Source: Eucalyptus grandis (Eukaryota > Streptophyta > Magnoliopsida > Myrtales > Myrtaceae). From it: 64,000 bases of DNA. Positions 21,606-33,647 of this stretch are shown here, in pieces. Position 1 is the first letter of the stretch; the number at the start of each line of letters is the position of its first letter. The notes below the pieces were generated by a model. The model ran no database searches. It worked only from the letters and a program-made list of their open reading frames with translations, and had not been told where the DNA came from. The position numbers and the translations under genes were made by a program. The stretch covers positions 6,324,001 through 6,388,000 of the forward strand of contig NC_052612.1 in assembly GCF_016545825.1 (NCBI RefSeq). The letters are read 5' to 3'.

Positions 21606-23481
21606 AAAACAAAAAAAACAAATTTTTTTTTTTTTTTGGTCAATCATTTTCTTTTTTTTTGAGTTACCAACTCTTTGTGTTCAAAGCCGATGAGTTTGTG
21701 CTTGTGACCTTTCAAAGGAGAATTTTGCGTGAAAGTTTTACCTGTTTAATTACTAATTCCACTGAGGATTGTCACCATCGATCAAGTTAATGAATGATGT
21801 GGAATGAATTGAACATGCTAAATGAGACATGTCAGGATGATGAAAGGCAAGCCTTATCCCATACACAGTCCCTTGATCATATACTGGTGAGATGAGTGTA
21901 GGAAATTCCATGTTTCTAAGGTAAAGAGTTTTCTCGCGAAAGGTACGATGATCGAAATGATGAGAGGCGGTTCATTCTCTATCCCAAACACTACATGATC
22001 ATCCATTGTTTAAACCCTTTTGAGCCCACACATGTGGATAATTTTTAAATTACCCTGTCAAGAACCACCCCACATTGGGGCAAAGCTGGAGGTAAGACGA
22101 CATCATGAGGTGAGGAATTTGATAGGAATATTCTTGCTCTCACTTGCATCAATCTTCAGGTATTGCTATTACATTGAATTCATACGGTAATTTAGGTGCC
22201 TTAGGATGATGAAGAGCAGTTCTTTCTCTATCCTACACACTTTATCCATTGCGTAGCCCCTTGAGCCTGTAAATTCGTTTCATTTAAACCCAATTGGTGA
22301 TCATCCCCCACACTAGGGCAAGGCAAAAGGCAAATGTTCAAGCAGCAAAATCCCAAGCGCTGACAAAAAATGAAAACTCCTCAAGAACCCAAATGTTAAA
22401 GCATTACGTGGTTAAGCAAAACAAAAGGGGCATGAAAAAGCAGTGTGCTTGGTAAAAGCAAGGCCAATGCCCATAGAAAATGAAAGAAAGAGTCGAGATA
22501 AATGATTATCAGTTGTAAAAGGGTGTATTCCCAATGGAGTGGTACTCAAAGAACTCAAATGCCAAGTTTTTATAGTACCTATGAGGAAAATCCCAATGGT
22601 GAAAAAGAAGACCGGTGACAATGCCAAGATGATCACCAATTCTCATCCCCCTAAACACATTTTGAGCCTAATGATCCATTCACTTCTTAACCCATGAACT
22701 TAACCTGCGTTACGTCCCTTACAAAGTCTCTTCAGATTAGGGCACCAAATTAACGTAGGAATTCATATGCTTAAAAGCATCGCTCGAAGAAGTGCGAGCG
22801 GGACCATTTCTATCTCATTTCGCAGGTTCCTTGACTTGTAAACCCGAAGATGATTGCGAAGTATTGTTCTTTCAATAGCCTTGACTCAAAAAGTCCCTTT
22901 GTTAAGCCATTAACCAAGCCCACATTACGGTCCCGATAAAGACCTTTCAGATTGACAAGGTCGTACCGCTTGCGAGAATACTCGAATCCTTGTCGACATG
23001 ATGATGGTAAGATGGAGTGATTCCTGTGATCCCACATTAATGGTCGGGACAAAATAGCCTTTTTAATGAGAGTGAGTGAAAGTCCTTTCTAACTGAAAGT
23101 CTCTCATTTGGTATTCTTGAAAATCCATGTCATGAGTGAAAATTGTCTTAAATGATGATTATCCCCAGTGGAAATTTGGTGGTACAAATATGGCAAAACC
23201 ATCATGCATAAATCTTGATGGAACGGATAAAAGCTTCGGTGGATTTTGGAGTGTGCTAAATTGCTTACTTCTTTGGTGAATGAATGCATTTTTGCTCTAA
23301 TCATGTCCGATGAGGTAATGTTTCCTTGAAGACCCAAGAGCTCCTGACATTTATGTTGCCTTTTAGAAGCCTCGAGGTGAGAAACCTCCATGAATATTTG
23401 AAGTACATCCTCGATGTTCCAAAATTTCTGTCTACCAAGAGGTAAGTGACCCTCACTAATATCCCAGGTTTGTCCTAGGTA

Positions 23482-24405
23482 TTCCCAAATTCTTGATATA
23501 TGTCTCAAAACTCTTCGTTAAACATTTCACTTTGGATGTGAATGTTTTCGATCTTTTCGTTATACCTTAGTCTGGATCTAGGTATTCCGAATCTTCTTAA
23601 TCCAATATTCATCTCACCTAACATTGAGTGTGTATTGGTTAAGTCCCAAAATTCTTGACATCTCAGTCTGGATCTGGATGTCTCAAAACTCTTCATTAAA
23701 CATTTCACTCGGATGTGAATGTTTTTCGATCTTTTCGTTATACCTTAGTCTGGATCTAGGTATTTCGAAACCTCTTAATCCAATATTCATCTCACCTAAC
23801 ATTGAGTGTTTATTTGGTTAAGTTCCCAAATTCTTGACATCTCAGTCTGGATCTGGATGTCTCGAAACCCTTCGTGAAGCATTTCATTTTGGATATGAAT
23901 GCTTTCCGATCTTTTCGTTATACCTTAGTCCGGATCTAGGTATTTGAAACCTCTTAATCCAATATTCATCTCACCTAACATTGAGTGTTTATTGGTTAAG
24001 TCCCAAAATTCTTGACATCTCGATCCGAATCTGGATGTCTCGAAACTCTTCGTTAAGCATTTCATTTTGGATGTGAATGTTTTTCGATCTTTTCGTTATA
24101 CCTTAGTCCGGATCTAGGTATTTGAAACTTCTTAATCCAATATTCATCTCACCTAACATTGAGTGTCTATTTGGTTAAGTTCCCAAATTCTTGACATCTC
24201 GTCCGGATCTCGAATGTCCCAAAACTATTCCTTAAGCATTTCATTCGGATATGAATGCTTTTCGATCTTTCTCGTTATACCTTAGTCCGGATCTAGGTAT
24301 TTCGAATCCTCTTAATCCAATATTCATCTCACCTAACATTGAGTGTCTATTGGTTAAGTTTCCAAGTTCTTGACATCTCAGTCTGGATCTGGATGTCTCA
24401 AAACA
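23482..24405 (+). repeat. Tandem array, period about 179 bp, about five units
   Basis: The phrase CTTGACATCTC recurs near 23655, 23833, 24012, 24191 and 24370, and the first, more diverged unit starts near 23482. Each unit contains TCGTTATACCTTAGTC and CACCTAACATTGAGTG. Units differ by scattered substitutions and 1-2 bp indels. Ogre-2 lacks the array. Confidence 0.85.
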
Positions 24406-24417
24406 TTTCCCCGTTTA

Positions 24418-24659
24418 GGCGACCGTAGAATGGTACGGGTCCTAGACAACATCTATTTCCTTATTCAGGCGACCGTAGAATGGTACGGGTCCTGGAAAGT
24501 GAATCCCCGTTTAGGCGACCGTAGAATGGTACGGGTCCTAGACACAACCAAGCAATGCCATACTGGGCGACCGTAGAACGGTACGGGTCCTGGGAAAGCA
24601 GTCTCTTTGTAAAGTCATGTTACTATTCTAGGCGATCGTAGAATGATACGGGTCCTGGA
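24418..24659 (+). repeat. Ogre-1 hairpin repeats, five copies
   Basis: A 26-nt unit starts at 24418, 24468, 24514, 24566 and 24631. Its core is GACCGTA - GAATGG - TACGGGTC, so CGTA pairs with TACG and GAC with GTC around a six-base loop, with one bulged G. Spacers of 20-40 nt also share sequence (CCCCGTTTAG, CCTGGAAAG). Ogre-2 carries seven copies in the equivalent place. Confidence 0.8.
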
Positions 24660-24700
24660 CATGTAACACCAACTATCTCGAGTTACTCTACCCTCCCCCG

Positions 24701-24724
24701 AAGGTAAGTTATTCCAGGTAAGTT
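24701..24724 (+). promoter_or_regulatory. Two 5' splice-site consensus motifs upstream of the 3' LTR
   Basis: AAGGTAAGT and CAGGTAAGT lie 14 nt apart. The second is a perfect nine-base match to the plant U1 consensus. The same pair with the same spacer is kept in Ogre-2 (34289-34310). Confidence 0.5.
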
Positions 24725-24924
24725 CCTTTTATCACGGGGCATTAGCATTTCCATGCATCATATAGATTGCATTTTTAAAAAAAAAACAAAAAAACAAAAA
24801 AAACAAAAAAACAAAAAAGCAAAAAGGGATCCATAGTCCCGCCAAAATATCATCCATTGCATGTGCATGGTCAAAATTTAGGTATCATATTATCTTTGAA
24901 TGCAACCTCTGCGAGCTCACCTTC

Positions 24925-24937
24925 AAAGAGGGGCAGC
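24925..24937 (+). other. Ogre-1 polypurine tract
   Basis: AAAGAGGGGCAGC lies directly before TGTTGACACC of the 3' LTR, the expected plus-strand priming site. Ogre-2 has the same string. Confidence 0.85.
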
Positions 24938-27900
24938 TGTTGACACCTAAATTTTGATTAATCATTTAATAATTAATTGCATGAAAATTTAGGGATTAAT
25001 CTTTAACCCCTAAAAAAAAAAAAAAAAAAAAAAAAATAGTAAAATTGCATTTCACGTTGTCGCATTTGCATCGGTACTAAAAGCGCAACAAGACGCAGCG
25101 GCCGCGATCGTTTACATGCACGAAAGGATGGTTTCTCGCCACTGGTCTGAGCACGCAAAAGAGCTAAAGTCAAAAAAAAAGAAAAGAGGAGAACAAAAAA
25201 TTCACTGGAGAGGTTTTGTGAGAGCTATTAAAAAAGAGAGAGTCCGTAGAGAGACAGACGAAGGGGAGAGGTTTTGAAAAAAAAGGGAGAGACTCTCGTA
25301 GAGAGAAAGAAGAAAAGATGAAGTCGGGGAGGAGATTAAAAGATAGAGAGTCTGTCAAAAAAAAAAGAAAAAAGAAATCAGGTACAAGAGCTGAACAGAA
25401 ACAGAAAAAGTACACTGAAAAAAAGAGAGAGTGGACGTGAGAGGCGAGAGAAAAGAAAAAAGGGGAAGAAAGAACAGATCTGTTCTTCTTCTTGGCAAGG
25501 CTTCGCCGTCGACCCCGCTGCCCGCTCTCGTACCGCCGCGCCTCCACCTCCGCCGCACGCCGCCCCCCCGCCGCCGTGCGCACCAACCCACCGTGACCCA
25601 ACACGCTCCTTCTCCGCCCGCGCTGCTGTCTCGCCGCTCCACCGCTCCTCCGCCACCTCTCGCTGCGGCACTCGTGACGCCGGGACCGGAGGCCGAGCCA
25701 CCGCACGCCCGAGCGACTCTACCGCCGCTTCGGCTCGCCCGTGACACGTGTAGATTGAGCCCCGTTCGTCGCACCACCGTCTCGCCCGCGAGCTTGTGTC
25801 GCTTCTCCGCCGTAAGCCGCGAAGCCGACACCGCCTTTGCCGCTCTTGTAGCACCGCCGCTCCGCCTCCGCTCCGCATCCCCGCTCGCTCATCCTTCGCC
25901 TGCGTCCCAACGCCAACGCCGCCCTACCTTCGCCGGTGGTCTGCCTCTGCTCGGCCCGACCGACGCCGCTCGTCGCTCCGCGGCCGCCGTCCACGAAGCC
26001 TCCCGCTGCTCCGCGTCGCCCAACGCCGCGGAGCCGCCGGTCTCTATCGCCGCAACCACGACCCTGCCGACGCCCACCACCGCTGCACTGCGACGCAGAC
26101 CGGCCGCCGAGCTCCCCGGTCGCCGGTCACGTCCGCTCCGAGCTTCCTCGCCGACGCCCTTGTTGCCGGCCAAGCTTGCGAACCAGCCGCGGCTACCCCC
26201 GACGCGCCGCTCCGCCCGTCCCCGAAGTCCAAGAATGGGACGACCGCAGCAAGCCACCGCCACCGCGACGATCGCAGCTCCAAATCGGTGTCCCCCTCCG
26301 AACGACGGCGCCACAAAGAGCTCGCTGAACGTTGCCCCTTGCCGCCGTGTCCTCCTCCGCCCACCGCCGGACCCTTCGCCGGAGCTCCGAAGGGCGACTC
26401 ACCACCCTTGGCTGTCCGCCGCCATAACGGCCCATCCTCAAGCCGCGCCGAACCCCGTCGTGATTCCCGAACCGCCGTTTGCTAAGTCCCGATTGGAAGA
26501 AATAAATTAGGTAGTTTTTTATTCACTTTTATTTTTATGTCGTTTCTTTATTTGAATTAGTTCTTGATGCATGTTTGAAAATCCCCGACGTATCACCTAA
26601 TTCGCAACCGCATAATGATTTTTTTTTATTTCATCTATAAGGCTTTAGATGAAATAATTAATCGCGCGGGAATAAAATTGATATTTTGGTCTTTAAGGCT
26701 TAAGATCAATTTATTGATTTTATTAGCGAAAAAACCATGGAGGATTTGGTACCTTTTTATTGTTTTGTTTATCTCCAAAAAAAAAATTGCATTTGCATTT
26801 CATGTAGGTTAGAATTAGGTTTATTTCATGTTTTATGGTTTGCATATTAAGAATAGGCATTTTATTTCGAATATAAAAAAATAATAAGAAAATCAAATCG
26901 ATCAATTTAGGTTGCTAGTTTTAACTTAGGTTTCACGTTTAATTACTTGGCAATTTTTAATTTCGAAATTAATCCAAAAAAAAAAAATGCAAGTTAGATT
27001 AGGGCTAGGGTTAGCATATTTAGCTATTTCGTTTAAAAATAATAATAACAAAAAATCCAAAAAAATACATTTAGGATATTAGTTTTTTAAGAATTGCACG
27101 TGTCAATTTAGAATAGGATTTTTGATTTTAAATTTTTACAACAGAAAAATCCCAAGAAAAATTAATTAATTTAGGATACTAGTTTTTGTAGGTTGCATAA
27201 TAGGTTTTTCAAAAATGCATGTTTTAGTCCCTTTAATTTTCACTCTAGTATTTTTTTAATTACAAATTTTCATAAAAAAATCATCATGCATTTTAGAATA
27301 GAATTGCATGTCTCATTTTAAGTTTAGATCAATTTGTATCTTTGGTTAGAAATGAATAGATTAAAATAACGTCTTAGTTTAAATTAGGATTTAGCATGAC
27401 TTAATCCTAAGCTTAAATTGGATGGAATTTTAATTTAGCTAGGTAATTTTTGCATTCTTCTTAATTTCGCATATCATGAAAAATACAAAAAATATTTGTC
27501 TTTAGATAAATTAGTTTCAAGTTTTAGGATAAATTGCATTTTTAGGAATAGAAATATCATGTGCACGTCATGTAGAATTAGGTTCATATAATCAAAATTG
27601 CCCGTCATTATAATTATGTCATTTTAAGTTGCATATTTAATTATTGCATGTTCATTAAGAAAACACAAAAAAAAAAAATATTTTACTCATGTCATGTAGT
27701 TTAAAATACATTGTCACGCCATTTCATGCTAGATTAGATGCATTGCGTATTGCATGATTTTCATTAAAAATACAAAAAAAAATGCGTGTTAGAAAATCAT
27801 ATTTAGGACTGTTGATGTGAATTCTGATTTAACATTGCAGATGCTTTCGTTGCTATAAAGTAAGTCCTGCAATTTATTCATCGCTTTATTGGGTGTTAAA

Positions 27901-28285
27901 TTGGTGGTTTGCGCACCCGCATGATCACCTCACATGTTAGGAAGATAAATAAAAAATCAATTCAAGCTGCCTGCAAAATATTTTTTGAAATAAAAAGAAA
28001 AGGTACCGAAAGGGCGTTAGAGAAATCTAGCGTAATCAAGTCCCCGAACTCATTTAAACTCTGGTTCGTAGGAGTAAAGTAATTCTCCCATTACTTTACT
28101 TGGGTTTCTAATCGACCCACCCAAAATAGATTAGTGGCGACTCCATGATAAAAATCATTTGCATATTAAGAACTTGAACCTAAGTCGCGAATTGGTATGG
28201 GCTTGGGAGAGCCCGAGTTAAGTCTAGGCTTAACAATCCATTAACCTAAACCGTAGGTGGTGCACCTGAAATTTAGGTCGCGACA
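24938..28285 (+). repeat. Ogre-1 3' LTR
   Basis: 3348 bp, TG to CA, followed by the TCTAT target copy at 28286-28290. Most differences from the 5' LTR are homopolymer-length changes and short indels concentrated in the GC-rich zone (25500-26480). The mini-ORF at 27841 is intact, but the base before its donor is A instead of G. Confidence 0.95.
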
Positions 28286-31045
28286 TCTATCAATAGCAAA
28301 GCATATCCAGGTTTGCCTTAACTATAAATAGGAATGGTTAATTCACCCTCTCAAACCATCATAACATAAACATATAGACAATTCTCACAACAAATCACAT
28401 GCTTATGAGGTAGAAATAAGAACATGTAATGTCTCATGTGCAAATATATTTTAATTATCCAAACGTATTCAAACACCATTTTCATAGCTTTCAACCCCAA
28501 ACAACCAACCCAAGCTATCAAATCAAACCCTGCAGGCATTCTTACCTTGCCTTGGCACATGCATTGCATACAATCAAATTTACAACGTTCCACAACTTTC
28601 TACATTATTAGGTAAAATTAGAACACTTCCAATAACTTTTATGCACAACGCATTTACACATGTCTCAATTATAAGGTAAAACTTGTTTTAGCCCATCTCA
28701 TACTGTGCCTCATAGTTTTATCATATAATAAGGCACCATGCATCACTTCTTAAAATATGCATTCATGCCCTCATGCACTTTACACACGCGGCGTCTCGAG
28801 AATTGCATGGCATCCCATATTACCATGCAATCCTCGAGACCATGTTTTCAGATTATTACAATAACTCAGAGCTCAAGGCTAACCCGAAGGTCGGTAGTCA
28901 TTCGGTGTAATTGGGCATTGTCTCGTCCCCGGGAGCACAACATCGTCCTGCGTAAACGCATCAAGATGGTACTCCTATGAGGAGTTTCATTTTGAAATCC
29001 ATCCTCGAACGGCATCCTGTTGACTTGGGAGCATCTGAATTGAATTAGGTATCATCCCATGTAAAACGCATTAGGACAGGTTCACACCACGCGTAAAACG
29101 CATCACGTCTTAAGGTGATCATACCATCACACAATTCATTCCATATCTTTCTTATTAATCAATGTGATGCCCATATGATATGTAACAACATTTACTATAT
29201 GCCGCCATGTCATACACGTGCCTCATATTATATCACATAAATGCACCATCCAATTCATCGGTCCAATGGCATGTAGATCACTCATCAAAATAAGATAAAT
29301 CCTCATAAGTTGTAAAAAAAAATCACTTATCACGTGTCACCATAAATAACTCATCTTCCAATTTATTTAATATATCACCATACCATAATGTTAATATGCC
29401 TTATTACCACGTCATTTCATATAACCTATATCATCGAATAATAGTCTATCACCCTATTATGGCATATTATAATAACATATCACACTTCATTTATCATAAC
29501 CTAATAACTTATCGCGTGACTACTTATCACGTGATGATAACTTATCAAACCAAGAAGTGATTATCTATAGGTAAAATTCGATAACCTATCACGATAAGCT
29601 ATCATCTTACACATAATAACTATCGCCCAAAACTCGATAACATATCAAGATAACCTATCAGAACCCTATGATAAATATCACACAAAACCCACTTATCCCA
29701 TCAACAAAGCACCATGTAACTTTAATTTGGTCCTAAACTAACTCCAAAATGCAATGACAACCCTATTCAAGGGCTAGAATTCCACTCACACCCAAGTCCA
29801 AACTTCAAAAGCATCGGGGGAGGAGCCGCAAAACCGGACAGCGGCTAGGGGCTACTAGCCACAACTCCATAGCTCATGTGGGAGGATCGAATGATGGTGA
29901 TATGGCCTTCAAGCTTCACAAGGACCAAGCTATGAGAGAGAAAAGAGACCGAGGGAGCCATGGCAAAGGCTGGACTCCAAGACTTGTCCTAACGTTAAGA
30001 ACGGCGGTGTGGAGGGCGATTCAATGGCAGTGGGTGGCGGTCAATTGACGATGAGGGAAAATAAGAGAAAAATGAAGAGAATAGCTTGCGAAGAAGATGG
30101 ACATAGAGAGGGGGGCATTCAATGGTGGTAAGGGGAGAGAAAAAGTGAGATTGAGAGCCAAAAAGTGAGAAAATGAGAGTGAATGAGAGAGAGAGAGCAA
30201 GGGATGGTCAACAGTTTGGGGGGAAAAGAGAGGAGAGAGAGCTACTCAATCCTAAGCCACTTGAATGGCCAATTTGCATTTTGCCATGTCACATGCAATA
30301 TTAAGGGCTTTGATCTCTCCTCACTTTACTTCTTGCTCGAGTCCTATTAATGCCATTCAATGCACATTAAATGAACTCATCATGGCTAGGCTAGAAGATA
30401 GAATATGTAGGCTTAGCTAGGCTTAGGCTAGATAAGTCTTCAAGCTTCTTCTTGGCTGCCTCTCATGCATGTGCCGCCCCTTCCCTATTCGATTTCCATC
30501 TTTGACCTTTTGTCCTTAATTGAATGAGAGGGCAATTTGGTCATTTCATCAAAATTGCGCACTATTCATGCATATGAGGTGCATTAATTGCAAGATCTTG
30601 TAATGATGGCTTTGATGGACTTGGAGGATCCATGGCCCACCTTAGGCAACCCACCCCTTAGGCATGTGGGCCTTAGGCCCCCTTATGGGCTTAGGCCCAT
30701 TTGGGCTTACCATGATGGGCTTTGGCCCAATGGGCTGCCTAATCGTGGGCTTGGGCCCACTTAGGTCCTCACTTGTGGCATGTTTCCACTTTCTTGAGTT
30801 TTAACGTTCTAACAAAGAAAAAATAAGTTATCACCCTAAAGTGGCATTTCCAATGTTTTTGTGGTTTATTGATTCTCATTTTAATCCTATCCGAAGATTG
30901 GTCACCAATATGATTTCGTTCTGAAAATCGGGGTTGGATCGAGGATATCACTACCAAACGTCAAAGTTGGGGAGCTGCGAAGCCTATATTTGCAAAGTAT
31001 CCCAAATTAATGTTTTTAAAAATAATGGAATATTTATAGTGAAAG

Positions 31046-31050
31046 ACTAG
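31046..31050. repeat. Ogre-2 target-site duplication, left copy
   Basis: ACTAG here is repeated exactly at 48652-48656, flanking the element and fixing both ends. Confidence 0.95.
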
Positions 31051-31472
31051 TGTCGCGACCAGATTTTTTCGACGGGTTCACCACCTAAAACTAGGCTAAT
31101 GGATTACTAAGTCTTTAAGCTTAGCTCGGGCTCTCCCAAGCCAATACCAATTCGCGACTTAAGTTCAAATTTCTTAACATGAAAATTGATTTCATTTATG
31201 AGTCGCCACTAATCAGTTTATGGTAGGTCGATTAGACACCTAAGTAAAATAATGGGAGAATTACTTTACTCCTACGAACTAGAGACTAAGGGTACGGGGA
31301 CTTGATTACATTACATTTCTCAAATGCCCTTTCGGTACCATTCTTTTTATTTTCAAAAATGTTTTTTTTTGCAGGCAGTTGATTTATTTTAAACTATCTC
31401 CCTGTTATTATGCGGGTACGTAAACCACCAATTTAACACCCAATAAAGCAATTAAATAATGTAGAATTTACC

Positions 31473-31490
31473 TCAAAGCAACGAAAGCAT
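31473..31490 (-). other. Conserved five-codon ORF in the Ogre-2 3' LTR
   Basis: The minus strand reads ATG CTT TCG TTG CTT TGA, preceded by ACACTGCAG and followed by AG/GTAAAT. The 5' LTR copy is at 46007-46024. It encodes the same peptide as in Ogre-1, with one synonymous change and a different stop codon. Confidence 0.5.
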
Positions 31491-33639
31491 CTGCAGTGTT
31501 AAATTAAAATCCACATCAACAATCCTAGATATGGTTTCTAATTAACAAGCAATTACTCAATTTTTGTTTTCACTTTATCTAATGAGAATCATGTGATGCA
31601 TGCTAATAATCTAATATGACATGGCAACATGACCTAAACTATATGACATGAAGAAATGCAATAATTAAATGCAATCTAAATGACCTAATTCTAATGACAT
31701 GCAATGCTATGCAATGACATACAAAATTATTTAACCTAAGATGACATGTAGCATACAATTTAGTACGCGAGTTATATGTCATGCGGCATTTATTAAATGA
31801 CTTAGTCTAATGACGAGGAAGTTCTAATTAAATGAACCTAATAAAAACTAAATGACGTGCATTTGATATTTCTATTTTAAAAATGCACAAATGATCTAGT
31901 TAGATTAAAATTCTATCTAATTTAAACTAAGGATTAAGTCACATTAAATCCTAATTTAAACTAAGATATTATCTTAATCTAACATGTAATTGATCTAATA
32001 TGCAATGACGTGCAAAGAATGCCCTAATTCAACATGATATATGCATGATGATTTTTTGTGTTTTTATATTAATTTCGAAATTAAAATTTCACATGCAATT
32101 CAAATAATGATAAAACTAACAACCTAAATGAATGCACTTTTTTTTTTAATATTTTTTTTTTAAATTCGGAATACAATCCCTACTCTAGATATGCAAGATA
32201 ACGAAATATTCTAAAACAAACTGAATCATAATTCAAATATTTTTTAGATTTTTAGTGGTTTTCAAAAAGAAGCAATTATCAACTAAATCTAAACAATCTA
32301 AACTAATCAAGGCATCCAATCAAATAAAGGATCAAAATAATCGAAAAAATAACGTTGTTTCACAGTCAAATTAACGATTATCCTAACCCTAATTATCACG
32401 ACAAAGAGTTCAAAATAACTAAAAATATTATCCGAATTCTTACGGATCAAATTAATAATTACATTGATTCAGCACTTAAAACACTATCAACAAACCCCAA
32501 AAATTAATATAATTAAAAAAAAAAAATGATCCGACATTTTACGGATCAAATTAATAATTACAATAATTTTAGGGAAGACCCCGTGGATAATGCCTACAAA
32601 ATCCATGAAATAAAGATCACTCCTAAACTTAAAAGAAATAAATAAAATAAAGTAAATAGAAAAAGAAAATAAAACTAAATTTCCCTTTCCTTTCTTTTTT
32701 TGTTTTTCTTTTCCCGCTTTCTTCACCCACGGCCGAGCGGCTTCGGTGGATCACCGGAGGTTGGGTCGTCGCGTTTAGAGCTCGGCGAAGACCAGCAACG
32801 GATCGATCGGCGGCGAGCGGCGGCGTCGCGAGAAGCAGAAGCAGGCGTCTCGCTCGGGCTCGGGCTCGGGCGGAGGATCGGCGTCGAGCCGTGAGTGGGG
32901 ACGATCTGGCGTCTGCAGCGAAGCGGTGCACGACAAACGGCGGGTAGAGGCGTCGGCAGCAAGGGTGAGCGTCGCGAGTAGCAGGTGGGTCCTATATCAG
33001 CTCGGGCTGCAACGACGTCGTCGTTCGGGCGAAGCTGCAGGAGACGGTGGCTGGCGAGGTCGCGGGCTTCAGCGAGGGCTGCGGTCGTCGCTCGGGCGGT
33101 GCAGATCGTGGTCAAATCAGGGGCGGCAACGGCGCGCAGAAGTGCAAGCTGTCGGTGGTTGCTCGGGCGGAATAAACGCGAGCGGAGCAGGGGCGGGGGG
33201 CTCGGCACGGCACGGTGGGCTCGGGCGGAGGAAGACTCGGGCGTCGGGGACTCGGGCGGCACGGCGGTTGCGGGGTCGCTGCACGGCTTCGGCCGGGCGG
33301 CATCGGCGTGCACGGTGAGGCGGTGTTCACGGACGGACGCTCCAAAAGGAGGGTGAGCGGCAAGGGAGACGATGAACAGTCGTCCCCTCTGCCCCTTTGT
33401 ACTTTCTCCTCTCCCCTGTTCTTTTCTCTCTCTCTCACCTGTCTCTCTCACGTCACTTTGCTCTGTTTTCTCTTTTTCCTTTGACTTTTTCTTCTTTGTT
33501 TTATGTTTCTCTTCTTCTCTCGAGACCTCCACGGACGGCTTCCCTCTCCCTTTCACTTTTGGCTTTTTCCCTTTTTCTTCCTTTCTTTTCGACGAAGAAA
33601 ACCTAGAAAAAAACGCCCCCTAGTCCTCTTACACGGTTG

Positions 33640-33647
33640 CTTTTATA
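33640..33647 (-). promoter_or_regulatory. Ogre-2 LTR TATA box
   Basis: The minus strand reads CCCTATAAAAGCAACC, followed by a purine-rich leader. The copy in the functional 5' LTR is at 48174-48181. Transcription would start roughly 30 bases further left, so the GC-rich zone lies in the transcribed part of the LTR. Confidence 0.65.

Larger units (their letters stand above)
21251..24937 (+). other. Ogre-1 3' non-coding region
   Basis: About 3.7 kb without a credible gene. It holds a SINE candidate (21495-21605), a stretch with three diverged copies of a GATGA...CTATCCCA block about 150 nt apart (21830-22260), short stretches shared with Ogre-2 (for example GGCAAGGC next to CCCCCACACTAGGG near 22310, and the GACAAGGTCGTACCGCTTGCGAG area near 22955), a 179-bp tandem array (23482-24405), five hairpin repeats (24418-24659) and the polypurine tract. 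Long 3' regions with tandem repeats are typical of Ogre elements. Confidence 0.75.
8792..28285 (+). mobile_element. Ogre-1: complete 19.5-kb Ty3/gypsy Tat/Ogre retrotransposon
   Basis: The element is bounded by 3.35-kb LTRs (TGTTGACACC...GTCGCGACA) and a TCTAT duplication. Internal order is primer site, hairpin-rich leader, ORF1, gag, protease with G-patch, intron, RT, RNase H, a second RNase H, integrase, then a 3.7-kb 3' region with tandem repeats and a polypurine tract. The extra ORF1, the protease-RT intron, the dual RNase H and the great length are known hallmarks of the Tat/Ogre lineage. Every coding block has frameshifts, so this copy cannot encode its own proteins as sequenced. The two LTRs differ by only a handful of substitutions in the AT-rich half by eye, with more indels in the GC-rich half. 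Confidence 0.95.
8105..30953 (-). repeat. Old Del/Tekay-type LTR, interrupted by Ogre-1
   Basis: Removing Ogre-1 and one target copy joins 8105-8791 to 28291-30953, giving about 3.35 kb without large ORFs. On the minus strand it starts TGATATCCTCGATCC (near 30950) and ends GGATCGAGGCATCACA (8105), the ends I associate with Del/Tekay gypsy LTRs. It includes GTAAAACGCAT repeats (28950-29110), an AT-rich middle (29130-29700) and alternating GGGCTTAGGCCC blocks (30650-30770). No primer site follows it and no convincing target duplication flanks it, so it may be a solo LTR or a truncated end. Confidence 0.45.

Noticed and set aside
23482..24660. CRISPR-like array of short repeats and spacers
   Set aside because: Plant retrotransposon context, diverged repeats, related spacers and no cas genes; better described as tandem and hairpin repeats of Ogre-1.
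28738..28980. 80-codon plus-strand frame right of Ogre-1
   Set aside because: Lies inside the old Del/Tekay-type LTR and shows no domain.
32723..33556. 277-codon minus-strand frame in the Ogre-2 3' LTR
   Set aside because: It spans the purine-rich leader and GC-rich zone; the matching frame in the 5' LTR is broken differently and has no domain.
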